Assembly (NCBI RefSeq): GCF_900115545.1
Contig: NZ_FOWV01000003.1
Span: 248,001 to 312,000, forward strand
DNA length: 64,000 nt
Source of the DNA: Ralstonia sp. NFACC01
Lineage (GTDB): Bacteria > Pseudomonadota > Gammaproteobacteria > Burkholderiales > Burkholderiaceae
Reading direction: 5' to 3'
Of this stretch, positions 6,534-14,247 are shown piece by piece. Below the pieces are notes generated by a model. The model did no database searches and was not told where the DNA came from. It was given only the letters and a program-made list of their open reading frames with translations. Made by a program: the position numbers and the translations under genes. The stretch's first letter is position 1. Every line of letters starts with the position of its first letter.

Positions 6534-8867
6534 TCAGGCGTCGTGGCGACGCGCGACGCGCGGTAGCGACAGCGTGAAGGTGGAACCAAGCCCCGGAGCG
6601 CTTTGCACGGCAATGCGGCCGCCGTGCCGGTCGACCACCGTTTTCACGAATACGAGGCCCAGCCCGCTGCCGGACGGCGCGTTGGCCATGTCCTCATGCA
6701 AGCGGTGGAACGGCTGGAACAAGCGCGGCTGATCAGGCAGGGCAATACCGGCACCTTGGTCGGCCACGGCCACTGAGAACGTCGCCTCGTCCTGTTCTAC
6801 CGACACGGTGACCACAGAACCCGCCGCGCTGAACTTGATGGCGTTGTTGAGCAGATTCACCAGTGCGCGCACGAGCAAACGCGGCTCGGCCCGCACGGCC
6901 GCTTCGATGTCGGCCACCACGCGCACTTCCACCTGGTGACGATTCGCGAGCGGCCAGACCTCGTCAGCGGCGTCGAGGACCAGGCCCACCAGGTCCACAT
7001 CCACCAGCTTGAGTGTTTGCGATTCGGCGCGCGCCAGGTCGATGAAGGCGTCGGCCAGTTCCAGCGTGCGCGACGACAGTTGCTCAATGCGTGAGAGCAG
7101 CACGTCGCGATCCAACGCGCGCGACGCATCGCGCTGCAGCTCGATCAGAGCCAGGATGGCGCTCTGCGGCGAACGCATGTCGTGTGAGATGAAGCGCAGC
7201 GCTTCTTCGCGATGGCGCTCGGCCTGGCGCACGGGGGTGATGTCGGCAAAGCTGACGATGATATCGACGGGGCGACCCGCTTCGTCCCGCAACGCGGCTG
7301 CGTGCATCAACATCGAGCGGCCATCGTGTGTCTGCAACTCGACAGGCTCGAGCCCGGTGGGATTGGCCAGCCAGCGCGCCCAGTAGTACTCGCCAGCGGC
7401 GGGGTCGGAAAACGCACGCGCCAGCAGCGTCGGCAGGTCGCGCAACGCGGCGGCGCGGTTCTGGCCGGGCGTCTGCAATTGGCCGGCCAGATCTGCGCTG
7501 CGGCCGTTCGCCAGGCGGATCGCGCCGTCGTGCGTGCAGACGACCGTGGCATCAGGCAGGCTCTCCAGGGCATCGGCCAGGAAGCGGCGCAGCCCGCGCA
7601 GCTTGTCAATGAGCGAGGCGACGGCATCCATGTGCGCGCCCAAGGTGCGGCCGGTGCGGGCGAGCGGCGCGGTATCGCCCAACAAGCCGGGCTCGCGCGC
7701 CAGGCGCTGCATCTCGTCGCGCAGAAAGCGCAACGCGGCTTCCTGCTGGCGCCAACTCCACAGCGGATACAGCACCAGCGGGCCAACCAACGCGGCAAAC
7801 GGCGGCAACCAGCGATTGCCGAACACCAGCGCACCAACCGTGCTCAACAACAACACGGCGGCACCCGCCAGCGCCACGGCAAGCGCCATGCGCGGCGTGA
7901 GCCAACGCACGGCAAACGCGGTCATCAGCAAGGGAAGCAGCGTCATCGCCCAGAACACGCCCGCGGGCACAGGCAGGATGGCGCTGCCGTCGAGTACGGT
8001 TTGCGTGGCGTTGGCCAGCACTTCGACGCCGCTCATCGTGCGCGAAGGCGGCGTCGCAAAGATATCGGATACGCCCGATGCCGTCGCCCCGATCAGCACC
8101 AGCTTGCCGGCAAGCACCTCGGGCGGCACGTGACCATTGAGCACATCCAGCGCCGGCACATGCCGGTATGTACCGGCCGGGCCCGCAAAATTCAGGCGGA
8201 TATGCGCCCGCCGCGTCCAGCCGCCGGCATCGGTCTCCACATCAGACAACACCGGTATGGAGGCCGGCGGTTGCGCTACCTGCCGCGCGAGCTGCACGGC
8301 AAGATGGTCCAGCACATGAGCACGCGGGCCCTCGGCCAGATACATGCCACGCACGACGCTGTCCGCGTCGGGGGCGGCATTGATATGTGCGACGGACGCG
8401 TTGATACCAAGGAACGGATAGTGATACACGCGCCCCTGCTCCGTGCGCTCAGGCAGCGCGGGCAGGATGACGTTTCCAGCCCGCTCGATGGCAGCGGTCA
8501 ACGCCCGATCGCCTTCGGGCTGCGCAAGATCGGGCTCGATCAGCAGAATATCGACGCCGATGGCGCGCGGCTGTGCCTGGCCCACGCGCGCAATCAGATC
8601 GGCCAGCCGGCTGCGCGGCCACGGCCAGCGCCCCACCGCGTCAAGGCTTTGGTCATCAATGGCCACGATGACGATATCGTCGCGCGGCGCATGCCCGTGC
8701 AGCGTGATGACGGTGTCGTACAGCGCCGCGTCAAGCCGCGCGACCACGCTCCAGCGCACCGCACCCAACGTCAGTAGCGCAGCCAACACCACCAGCACGC
8801 CCCACTCCACCAACGCGCGCCGCCCCAGGCTGCGCACATCCGACTTGGCGGGTACGGGTTCAGTCAT
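6534..8867 (-). CDS. CHASE2-domain sensor histidine kinase
   Basis: Set to start at ATG 8867 (MTEPVPAKS), giving 777 residues. Order of parts: an N-terminal membrane helix (about 18-36), a large periplasmic CHASE2 domain (DAALYDTVITLHGHAP, IGVDILLIEPDL, VLIGATASGVSDIFATPP), a group of membrane helices (about 300-395), a PAS-like segment (DATVVCTHDGAIRLANGRS), HisKA with H562 in FISHDMRSP, and HATPase with N box (LLNNAIKF), G1 (DQGAGI) and G2 (SGSGLGL). It should sense an extracytoplasmic signal and pass phosphate to a response regulator. Its start overlaps the stop of the LysM-FecR gene by 8 bp, so the two are translationally coupled and probably form one sensor unit. The likely partner is the intact regulator at 10523-11236. 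Confidence 0.92.
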   Translation of the reverse strand: MTEPVPAKSDVRSLGRRALVEWGVLVVLAALLTLGAVRWSVVARLDAALYDTVITLHGHAPRDDIVIVAIDDQSLDAVGRWPWPRSRLADLIARVGQAQPRAIGVDILLIEPDLAQPEGDRALTAAIERAGNVILPALPERTEQGRVYHYPFLGINASVAHINAAPDADSVVRGMYLAEGPRAHVLDHLAVQLARQVAQPPASIPVLSDVETDAGGWTRRAHIRLNFAGPAGTYRHVPALDVLNGHVPPEVLAGKLVLIGATASGVSDIFATPPSRTMSGVEVLANATQTVLDGSAILPVPAGVFWAMTLLPLLMTAFAVRWLTPRMALAVALAGAAVLLLSTVGALVFGNRWLPPFAALVGPLVLYPLWSWRQQEAALRFLRDEMQRLAREPGLLGDTAPLARTGRTLGAHMDAVASLIDKLRGLRRFLADALESLPDATVVCTHDGAIRLANGRSADLAGQLQTPGQNRAAALRDLPTLLARAFSDPAAGEYYWARWLANPTGLEPVELQTHDGRSMLMHAAALRDEAGRPVDIIVSFADITPVRQAERHREEALRFISHDMRSPQSAILALIELQRDASRALDRDVLLSRIEQLSSRTLELADAFIDLARAESQTLKLVDVDLVGLVLDAADEVWPLANRHQVEVRVVADIEAAVRAEPRLLVRALVNLLNNAIKFSAAGSVVTVSVEQDEATFSVAVADQGAGIALPDQPRLFQPFHRLHEDMANAPSGSGLGLVFVKTVVDRHGGRIAVQSAPGLGSTFTLSLPRVARRHDA

Positions 8868-10539
8868 TGAGAAGGAGATTGCTGCCGCCGCTCTGCACCG
8901 GGCTGCGCGCGGAGTCACCGACGAAGGTGCCGACGTCAATGCGCTGCGGCTTAGCGTAGACCACCGATGCCGCATCGCCCAGGTCTACGCCGGTGCGGAT
9001 GTAATACACGCCGGACGGCGGCCGCGGAATGGTGGCCTCATTGCCTTCGCTCACAATGTCGGCGATGGGCTTGGCGAAGCTTGTGTCGCCCGCCAGTTGC
9101 ACACGCGTGCGCGCGCCAGATGCCGCCAACTCCGGCGGCAGCGCAGACCAGTGAGCGTGCAGCTTGCCATCGTCGCCGGCTTCCACTGCGGCTGTCGGCA
9201 CGGCATCCGGTGGAATGTCGAGCACGCGAAAACGCAGCGCATCGCTCCACGGGCCCGTCTTGCCGTCTGCGGCCACGGAGCGCACACGCCACCACCATGT
9301 GCCGGCCGTCAATGGCTTGGTCAGACGCACATCTTTGGCATGCTGCTGGACAGCCGGCGAGGCAAAGGTCTCTGCGTCTGCGACTTCCATGTCGTAGCTG
9401 CCAGCATCGGACACGGCAGCCCATGCGAATGCCACGTCGCCGCTGCGGTAAGTCCGGACGGTGGCGGGCTGGATCGTATAGGGCGCTTCCGGGTGCAGGC
9501 GCACGGTGAACGGCCGCGTGGCCGACTCGCTTGTCAGCCCGAGCGCATCGATGCTTTGCACGACGAGCGTGTAGTCGCCGTCCTCATCGCCGCAGAGCGT
9601 TACTGCGGGCGTCTTGCTCAATTGGTAAGCGCTGAGTTCGGTCAGGGCGGCATCGCGCGCCACGGCAGCTCGATAGCCGACCGCGCCCTTGACGGGCTGC
9701 CACGTTGCGCGCAGGCACGGCGTCTGCACAAGCTGGGGGATGGCGTCGAGCTTGGGCGCAGCAGGCAGCGCTGCGCGCTTGAGGTGCCCATCCGATGCCT
9801 GCACGCCAAAGCCGGCCTTGACCGCCTGCTGCTGGCGACCGGCGCGCGTGGCCACCTCGCCTTCGAGCACGGAACTCGTCGATACGGCTTCGCTCGCCTG
9901 CACGCGGAAACGCGTACCGCGCACGCCCGTCACCAGCGCGGGCGTGGAAATCTCGTACCGGCCCACACCGCTCTTCCTGGGCGAGACATTGGAGTCGGCC
10001 TCGCCCTGCTTTACGTGCACGCGCACGTCGATCAGCCCGGCACGCGCAAACGCTCGCACACGCGACAGCGCCACGTGGCTGCCCGGCGGCACAGTGACGC
10101 GCGTGCCGTCATCAAATGCCAGCGTCACAGCGCCTTTGTCGCCGGTATCAATCTGCGAGGCTTCTGCGAGCCTCATGCCCGCTTGCAGTGGCTTGCCGCC
10201 GGTCGTTGCATCGCGGGCAAACACCACCTGGGCCGTCGCCGGCACCACCGGAATGCGATCGAACGGAATCCGAACGAGCGAGCCGGGCTTCAACCGATAC
10301 GGATCCACCACATGGTTGCGCTGCTGCAGCAGGCGCCAGCCATCGACGCTGTCCATGTAACGCGCTGCAAGGTTGATCAGTGTGTCGCCCTGCTGTACGC
10401 GATAAAGGAAATCGGTGCCATCGGCGCCGGAAGGCTGAGCCGTTGCCGGCTGCCACACGCCGCCAAAAAGAACGAACGCGCCGACAAACGCGGCGCGCCC
10501 AATCAAACCACCCCAGATTGCGTCAGCTTGCTTCACCAT
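8860..10539 (-). CDS. Secreted LysM-FecR domain protein
   Basis: ATG 10539 (MVKQADAIW) is chosen because it begins a signal peptide (cleavage near ATA-QPS, residue 35); the mature chain is about 525 residues. A LysM domain lies at about 43-93 (YRVQQGDTLINLAARY ... KPGSLVRIP), suggesting peptidoglycan binding. A FecR domain follows at about 100-220 (AFDDGTRVTVPPGSHVALS, TGVRGTRFRV). The C-terminal half contains at least two fibronectin/Ig-like repeats (WQPVKGAVGYRAAVA, FAWAAVSDAGSYDMEVA, TWWWRVRSV). FecR-domain proteins are periplasmic partners of sensors and co-occur with CHASE2 proteins in proteobacteria. The gene overlaps the response regulator by 17 bp and the kinase by 8 bp. It is probably the wall-anchored input module of the kinase. 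Confidence 0.85.
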   Translation of the reverse strand: MVKQADAIWGGLIGRAAFVGAFVLFGGVWQPATAQPSGADGTDFLYRVQQGDTLINLAARYMDSVDGWRLLQQRNHVVDPYRLKPGSLVRIPFDRIPVVPATAQVVFARDATTGGKPLQAGMRLAEASQIDTGDKGAVTLAFDDGTRVTVPPGSHVALSRVRAFARAGLIDVRVHVKQGEADSNVSPRKSGVGRYEISTPALVTGVRGTRFRVQASEAVSTSSVLEGEVATRAGRQQQAVKAGFGVQASDGHLKRAALPAAPKLDAIPQLVQTPCLRATWQPVKGAVGYRAAVARDAALTELSAYQLSKTPAVTLCGDEDGDYTLVVQSIDALGLTSESATRPFTVRLHPEAPYTIQPATVRTYRSGDVAFAWAAVSDAGSYDMEVADAETFASPAVQQHAKDVRLTKPLTAGTWWWRVRSVAADGKTGPWSDALRFRVLDIPPDAVPTAAVEAGDDGKLHAHWSALPPELAASGARTRVQLAGDTSFAKPIADIVSEGNEATIPRPPSGVYYIRTGVDLGDAASVVYAKPQRIDVGTFVGDSARSPVQSGGSNLLLND

Positions 10540-11236
10540 CTTCCTGCGTGGTTTCGAGGCGATAGCCATGCGAATACACCGAGACCAGCCGCACGCCATT
10601 CTTCTGATTGAGATCGAGTTTGAGCCGCAGCTTGGAGATATGCGTGGCCAGTGTGCGCGAATCCGGCCCAATGCTCCGCCCCCAGACCGCCTGCTCGATC
10701 AGCTCGCGCGGCACCAGCTTGCCGATGTTGCGGAACAGGTACAACCCAAGATCAAACTCGCGCGGCGACAGCTCGACCTGCGAGCCATTCAACGTCAGCA
10801 CGCGCCCGACCGGATCCACCGCATACGGGCCGACGCGAATGCGTTCGAGCGATTCACCCGTGCGCGGCGCTGCACGACGCAGCAGCGCTCCGACGCGTGC
10901 CACCAATTCGGCGCGACGCACCGGCTTGATGACGTAATCGTCGGCGCCGGCAGCCAGGCCCCGCACCACGTCGTCTTCGAGCGATCGGTTGGTCAGAAAC
11001 AGCACCGGCAGCGCCGGGCCGACCGTCTGCCGCACCCAGCTCACAAGCTGGATGCCGCTGATATCGGGCAACTGCCAGTCGAGCAGCAGCAGATCGAACG
11101 TGCGATCCCGCAGCGCCTTGACGAAGGCATCCCCGTTACTGAAACACTCGCATTCGTATCCGGACGAAACCAGGATCTCTCGGATCAAATCCGATTGCGC
11201 CTGGTTGTCTTCTACCGAGGCAATTCGTATCGCCAT
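10523..11236 (-). CDS. OmpR/PhoB-family response regulator
   Basis: A 237-residue two-domain regulator. The receiver is complete: acidic pocket (SVEDNQ), phospho-acceptor D53 in LLLLDWQLPD, conserved Thr in LFLTNR and Lys in YVIKPV. The C-terminal winged helix (about 135-232) has SPREFDLGLYLF and SRTLATHISKLRLKL. It is the first gene of the RR / LysM-FecR / CHASE2-kinase operon and is the likely phosphate acceptor of that kinase. Its C-terminal domain is clearly related to the pseudo-receiver protein at 5412-6119, so the two probably arose by duplication and may share DNA sites. Confidence 0.92.
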   Translation of the reverse strand: MAIRIASVEDNQAQSDLIREILVSSGYECECFSNGDAFVKALRDRTFDLLLLDWQLPDISGIQLVSWVRQTVGPALPVLFLTNRSLEDDVVRGLAAGADDYVIKPVRRAELVARVGALLRRAAPRTGESLERIRVGPYAVDPVGRVLTLNGSQVELSPREFDLGLYLFRNIGKLVPRELIEQAVWGRSIGPDSRTLATHISKLRLKLDLNQKNGVRLVSVYSHGYRLETTQEDGEAS

Positions 11237-11629
11237 CTGGACTGCCCTTTCCCCGTAACGGGTCCGGCTATCGCTATGCGGAATGCCGGGTCACTCCCTT
11301 TGTCGTTTTGATCGGGTCCCGGACCGGTGCATCGTTGTTCGATCCACCAGCCACCATTGGCGCGGCACATGCCCCCGCGCAAGACCTTACCCACGCCCTG
11401 CCAGCAGGTATCGCACACCGGCTTGAGCCCAACTCATGCTAAAAGGCCGCCCCTGTCATATTGCAAACAATTGTGAAAAGCCAAGCGCGGAGCCGAGTTT
11501 CCATGGCGTTCTATCATTTTTTATCACGCCATTACAAGGTGCGAGTGTGGAGCAAGTATAGAGGCTGGCCCGCCGGCTGGCGGCGGCTACCGGGTATACG
11601 TACCCCGCGCCTCACAAGCAGGCCCTCCA
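11237..11629. other. Intergenic region ahead of the signalling operon
   Basis: This 393-bp stretch should hold the promoter of the response-regulator operon. No ORF with coding character is seen. The AT-rich part around 11450-11535 contains an imperfectly AT-rich spacer flanked by the 7-bp inverted repeat ATGGCGT (11503-11509) and ACGCCAT (11526-11532). No hairpin with a T-run was found. Confidence 0.4.
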
Positions 11630-12862
11630 CTAGCGCCCCTGCCCGCGCGCCCAAGTCGCGGTCGCTGCCCAGAACCCCAGCGCCACCAAGCTAAGAGCTG
11701 CCCCCAGTACGCATACCCAGGGCCACCCCGCCCACGCATACACCGCGGTCGAAGCCGTCGCCCCCAGCCCGCTTCCTGCGGCATAAAACAGCATGTACGC
11801 GCCGACCAACCGACTATGTGCTTCCGGCTGCAAGCGGAAAATCAGACTCTGGTTCAGCACATGCACGGCTTGGCCACCCAAATCCAACAAAATCACGCCG
11901 ACGATCAGCCACGCGAGATGCTGCAGCCCGAGACCGAGCGGCAACCACGCGAGCAACAGCAATCCCAGGGCGATGCCCGTTGTCGTCTGCGCCCAGCCAC
12001 GGTCAGCCAGATGCCCCGCTCGCGCAGCAGCCAGCGCACCAATCGCCCCAACCAAACCGAATGCACCGATGCCCGCCGTTGAGAGCGCATAGGGAGGAGC
12101 GCTCAAAGCTAGCGCCATCGCGCTCCAGAACACATTAAACACCGCGAACATCAGCAAACCGATCAGGCCGCGTACCTGCAACACAGGTTCGGTCATCAAG
12201 AGTTGCCCCATCGAGCGCAGGAGCGCGGTGTATCCCATGGGAGAAAGCGCGGTCGGCGGGGCAGGCAACGAGCGCCACAGCAAAAAAAGCATCGCTGCCG
12301 AGAAACCGGCTGATGCCGTATAGACGGCGCGCCAGCCTGCGGCATCCGAGATCCAGCCAGCAACGGCACGCGCCAGCAAAAGACCGATCACGACCCCGCC
12401 CTGCACCGCACCGACCACACGCCCGCGCTCTGCCGATGGCGCCAACGCGGCGGCACAGGCGATCAGTCCTTGCGTCATCGCGGTGCCAAGCAAGCCTACG
12501 GAGAACATGCCGAGCAGCAGCCACCAGCGCATCTGCGTAAGGGCTACCGCGAGCAACGCCAGCGTGAGCAGGACGAGCTGCATCAACAGCAACGGCTTGC
12601 GTGGCCAGCGGTCCCCCAGCGGCACGACGAGCGCCAGGGCAAGCGCACAGCCAGCTTGTGTCGCGCCGATGATGCCGCCCGCCCATGCATCGCTGAGTGC
12701 AAATTCACGGGCCAATGGTTCGAGCAACGGCTGGGCAAAGTAGACGTTCGATACGCTAGCCGCTGCGCAAAGCGCCAGCATGACAACCCACGCGCGGGGC
12801 AGTGCTGCAGAGGGAGCGGCACGCTCGGTAGACGAATGTTCGGCAACGCAATCAGAGGGCAT
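11630..12862 (-). CDS. MFS transporter (drug/sugar efflux, YnfM/AraJ-like)
   Basis: ATG 12862 is preferred over the TTG at 12874 because a GAGG sequence lies 5-8 bp ahead of it; the product is 410 residues. It has about twelve hydrophobic helices. ALCAAASVSNVYFAQPLLEPLAREF and GGIIGATQAGCALALALVVPLGDRWPR are typical of proton-driven efflux carriers of the DHA12/YnfM type. It probably exports a small toxic compound; the substrate is unknown. It lies alone, with a perfect 19-bp palindrome just upstream that probably binds a regulator encoded elsewhere. Confidence 0.85.
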   Translation of the reverse strand: MPSDCVAEHSSTERAAPSAALPRAWVVMLALCAAASVSNVYFAQPLLEPLAREFALSDAWAGGIIGATQAGCALALALVVPLGDRWPRKPLLLMQLVLLTLALLAVALTQMRWWLLLGMFSVGLLGTAMTQGLIACAAALAPSAERGRVVGAVQGGVVIGLLLARAVAGWISDAAGWRAVYTASAGFSAAMLFLLWRSLPAPPTALSPMGYTALLRSMGQLLMTEPVLQVRGLIGLLMFAVFNVFWSAMALALSAPPYALSTAGIGAFGLVGAIGALAAARAGHLADRGWAQTTTGIALGLLLLAWLPLGLGLQHLAWLIVGVILLDLGGQAVHVLNQSLIFRLQPEAHSRLVGAYMLFYAAGSGLGATASTAVYAWAGWPWVCVLGAALSLVALGFWAATATWARGQGR

Positions 12863-12875
12863 CGGCTGCCTCAAA

Positions 12876-12894
12876 TGGTTTTAAATTAAAACCA
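12876..12894. promoter_or_regulatory. Perfect 19-bp palindrome ahead of the MFS efflux gene
   Basis: TGGTTTTAAATTAAAACCA has two 9-bp arms around a single A and is extended by CAA/TTG outside (12872-12874 and 12896-12898). It ends 14 bp ahead of the MFS start codon and stands out as AT-rich in a GC-rich region. A further AACCACTT half-site lies at about 12926-12933. This is the form of a repressor operator (MarR, HxlR or TetR type). No such regulator gene is adjacent. Confidence 0.65.
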
Positions 12895-13063
12895 CTTGAG
12901 TCTAGGCAAACCAGTTTTTTCATGCAACCACTTAACCGAGGAGGGATTGCTTGGCAATGCCGTCTGGATCTGCGCCAACGCTGCGGCGGCGCGCTGTCCA
13001 AACTAAGGAATGCAGGACGGAGACGTTAGGCCGAAGCAAGCGCATCGTGCACGATGCAAAAAC

Positions 13064-13092
13064 AAAAAGCCCCGAACCAGTCGGGGCTTTTT
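13064..13092 (-). terminator. Rho-independent terminator of the tRNA cluster
   Basis: AAAAAGCCCCGA (13064-13075) and TCGGGGCTTTTT (13081-13092) form a perfect 12-bp stem with a 5-nt loop. It lies 6 bp behind the 3' end of tRNA-Cys on the minus strand. Confidence 0.88.
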
Positions 13093-13098
13093 TCATTC

Positions 13099-13172
13099 TG
13101 GAGGCGGAGGCCGGAATCGAACCGGCGTACACGGCTTTGCAGGCCGCTGCATAACCACTTTGCTACCCCGCC
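13099..13172 (-). tRNA. tRNA-Cys (GCA)
   Basis: The minus strand gives a complete cloverleaf with acceptor GGCGGGG, anticodon loop CTGCAAA (anticodon GCA), T-loop GGTTCGATTCC and an encoded CCA end. It is the last gene of the Gly-Gly-Cys cluster and is followed at once by a terminator. Confidence 0.95.
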
Positions 13173-13264
13173 AGGGGCTCAGCACCGCATTGTAGCAATT
13201 CACGAAGAACCGCGTGTTTGCCGTGCCGATAAAGAAAAAGGGAAGCAAGGCTTCCCTTCGGGAT

Positions 13265-13340
13265 TGGAGCGGGAAACGAGGCTCGAACTCGCGACCTCAA
13301 CCTTGGCAAGGTTGCGCTCTACCAACTGAGCTATTCCCGC
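13265..13340 (-). tRNA. tRNA-Gly (GCC), copy 2
   Basis: A 76-nt cloverleaf with acceptor GCGGGAA, D-arm AGCTCAGTTGGTAGAGC, anticodon GCC in CTTGCCAAG, T-loop GAGTTCGAGCC and an encoded CCA. It is identical base for base to the copy at 13394-13469. Confidence 0.96.
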
Positions 13341-13393
13341 GTAACCGGTTATGCCGCCGCGCCATCACATCAACACGGCCACACATTTCAAAC

Positions 13394-13469
13394 TGGAGCG
13401 GGAAACGAGGCTCGAACTCGCGACCTCAACCTTGGCAAGGTTGCGCTCTACCAACTGAGCTATTCCCGC
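13394..13469 (-). tRNA. tRNA-Gly (GCC), copy 1
   Basis: A 76-nt cloverleaf with anticodon GCC and an encoded CCA, identical to the copy at 13265-13340 and separated from it by 53 bp. It follows pgsA on the same strand with no terminator between them, so the cluster may be read from the pgsA promoter as well as its own. Confidence 0.96.
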
Positions 13470-13604
13470 ATTTTGGCTATCAGCACTGCCGTACAACCTT
13501 TGTGCTGCCAGACCGTTTGCGTCACATCACTGCAACGCGAGAACGAAATTATGGCAAAGAAAGATCGTCCTCGTCAACAGTTTTGCGCAAGAGTTTTTAC
13601 AGGC

Positions 13605-14180
13605 TCATTTTGCGCGCTCGCGAATCTGTGGCCAGGCGAGCTTCATGTAGTACGCCATCGACCACAGCGTGAGCACCGCCGCCACGTAAATCAGCCACGT
13701 GCCCCACACCTGCGCGTCGATCATGCCGAACAGGCGGCCCTCGAACAGCAGCAACGGAATCGCGATCATCTGGAAGGTTGTCTTGAGCTTGCCGAGGAAG
13801 TTGACGGCCACGCTCTTCGACGCGCCAATTTGCGCCATCCACTCACGCAGTGCGGAGATGGTGATCTCACGGCCAATGATGACGAGTGCGATGACGTCCG
13901 AGACACGGCCCAATGACAGCAGCACCAGCAGCGCGGCGGCCACCATCAGCTTGTCGGCGACCGGATCGAGGAAGGCCCCGAAAGCGGACGTCTGGTTCCA
14001 GCGGCGAGCAAGAAAGCCGTCGAACCAATCGGTGAGGCTTGCAACGATGAAGAACACCGCGGCCGTGAGGTTCTTGGCGGGCAGTGCCATCCAGGTGTCC
14101 GGCACGTAGAACACGCCCACCACCAGCGGGATCATGGCCACACGCAACCAGGTCAGGAGGATCGGGAAGTTGAAGGGCAT
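13605..14180 (-). CDS. pgsA: CDP-diacylglycerol--glycerol-3-phosphate 3-phosphatidyltransferase
   Basis: Start at ATG 14180 (MPFNFPILLTWLR), giving 191 residues, the usual length; the longer open frame upstream is a shadow of uvrC. The enzyme makes phosphatidylglycerol phosphate from CDP-diacylglycerol and glycerol 3-phosphate in the inner membrane. The complete CDP-alcohol phosphatidyltransferase motif is present: D54-G-x2-A58-R59-x8-G68-x3-D72-x3-D76. About four to five membrane helices are predicted. It lies between uvrC and the Gly-Gly-Cys tRNA cluster, an arrangement common in Burkholderiaceae. Confidence 0.95.
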   Translation of the reverse strand: MPFNFPILLTWLRVAMIPLVVGVFYVPDTWMALPAKNLTAAVFFIVASLTDWFDGFLARRWNQTSAFGAFLDPVADKLMVAAALLVLLSLGRVSDVIALVIIGREITISALREWMAQIGASKSVAVNFLGKLKTTFQMIAIPLLLFEGRLFGMIDAQVWGTWLIYVAAVLTLWSMAYYMKLAWPQIRERAK

Positions 14181-14247
14181 GGCAAATCGAGAGGACAACC
14201 GCCGCGCAAGCGCAAACCGACGCGACAAGATGGGGCATTGTCGCCGA

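Noticed and set aside
7212-10611. Long plus-strand frames opposite the CHASE2 kinase and FecR genes
   Set aside because: They are Arg/His/Gln-rich shadows without motifs; the minus-strand genes are certain.
13099-13469. ORFs running through the tRNA cluster, and a repeat family
   Set aside because: The repeated 76-bp unit is a tRNA-Gly gene; the frames are by-products.
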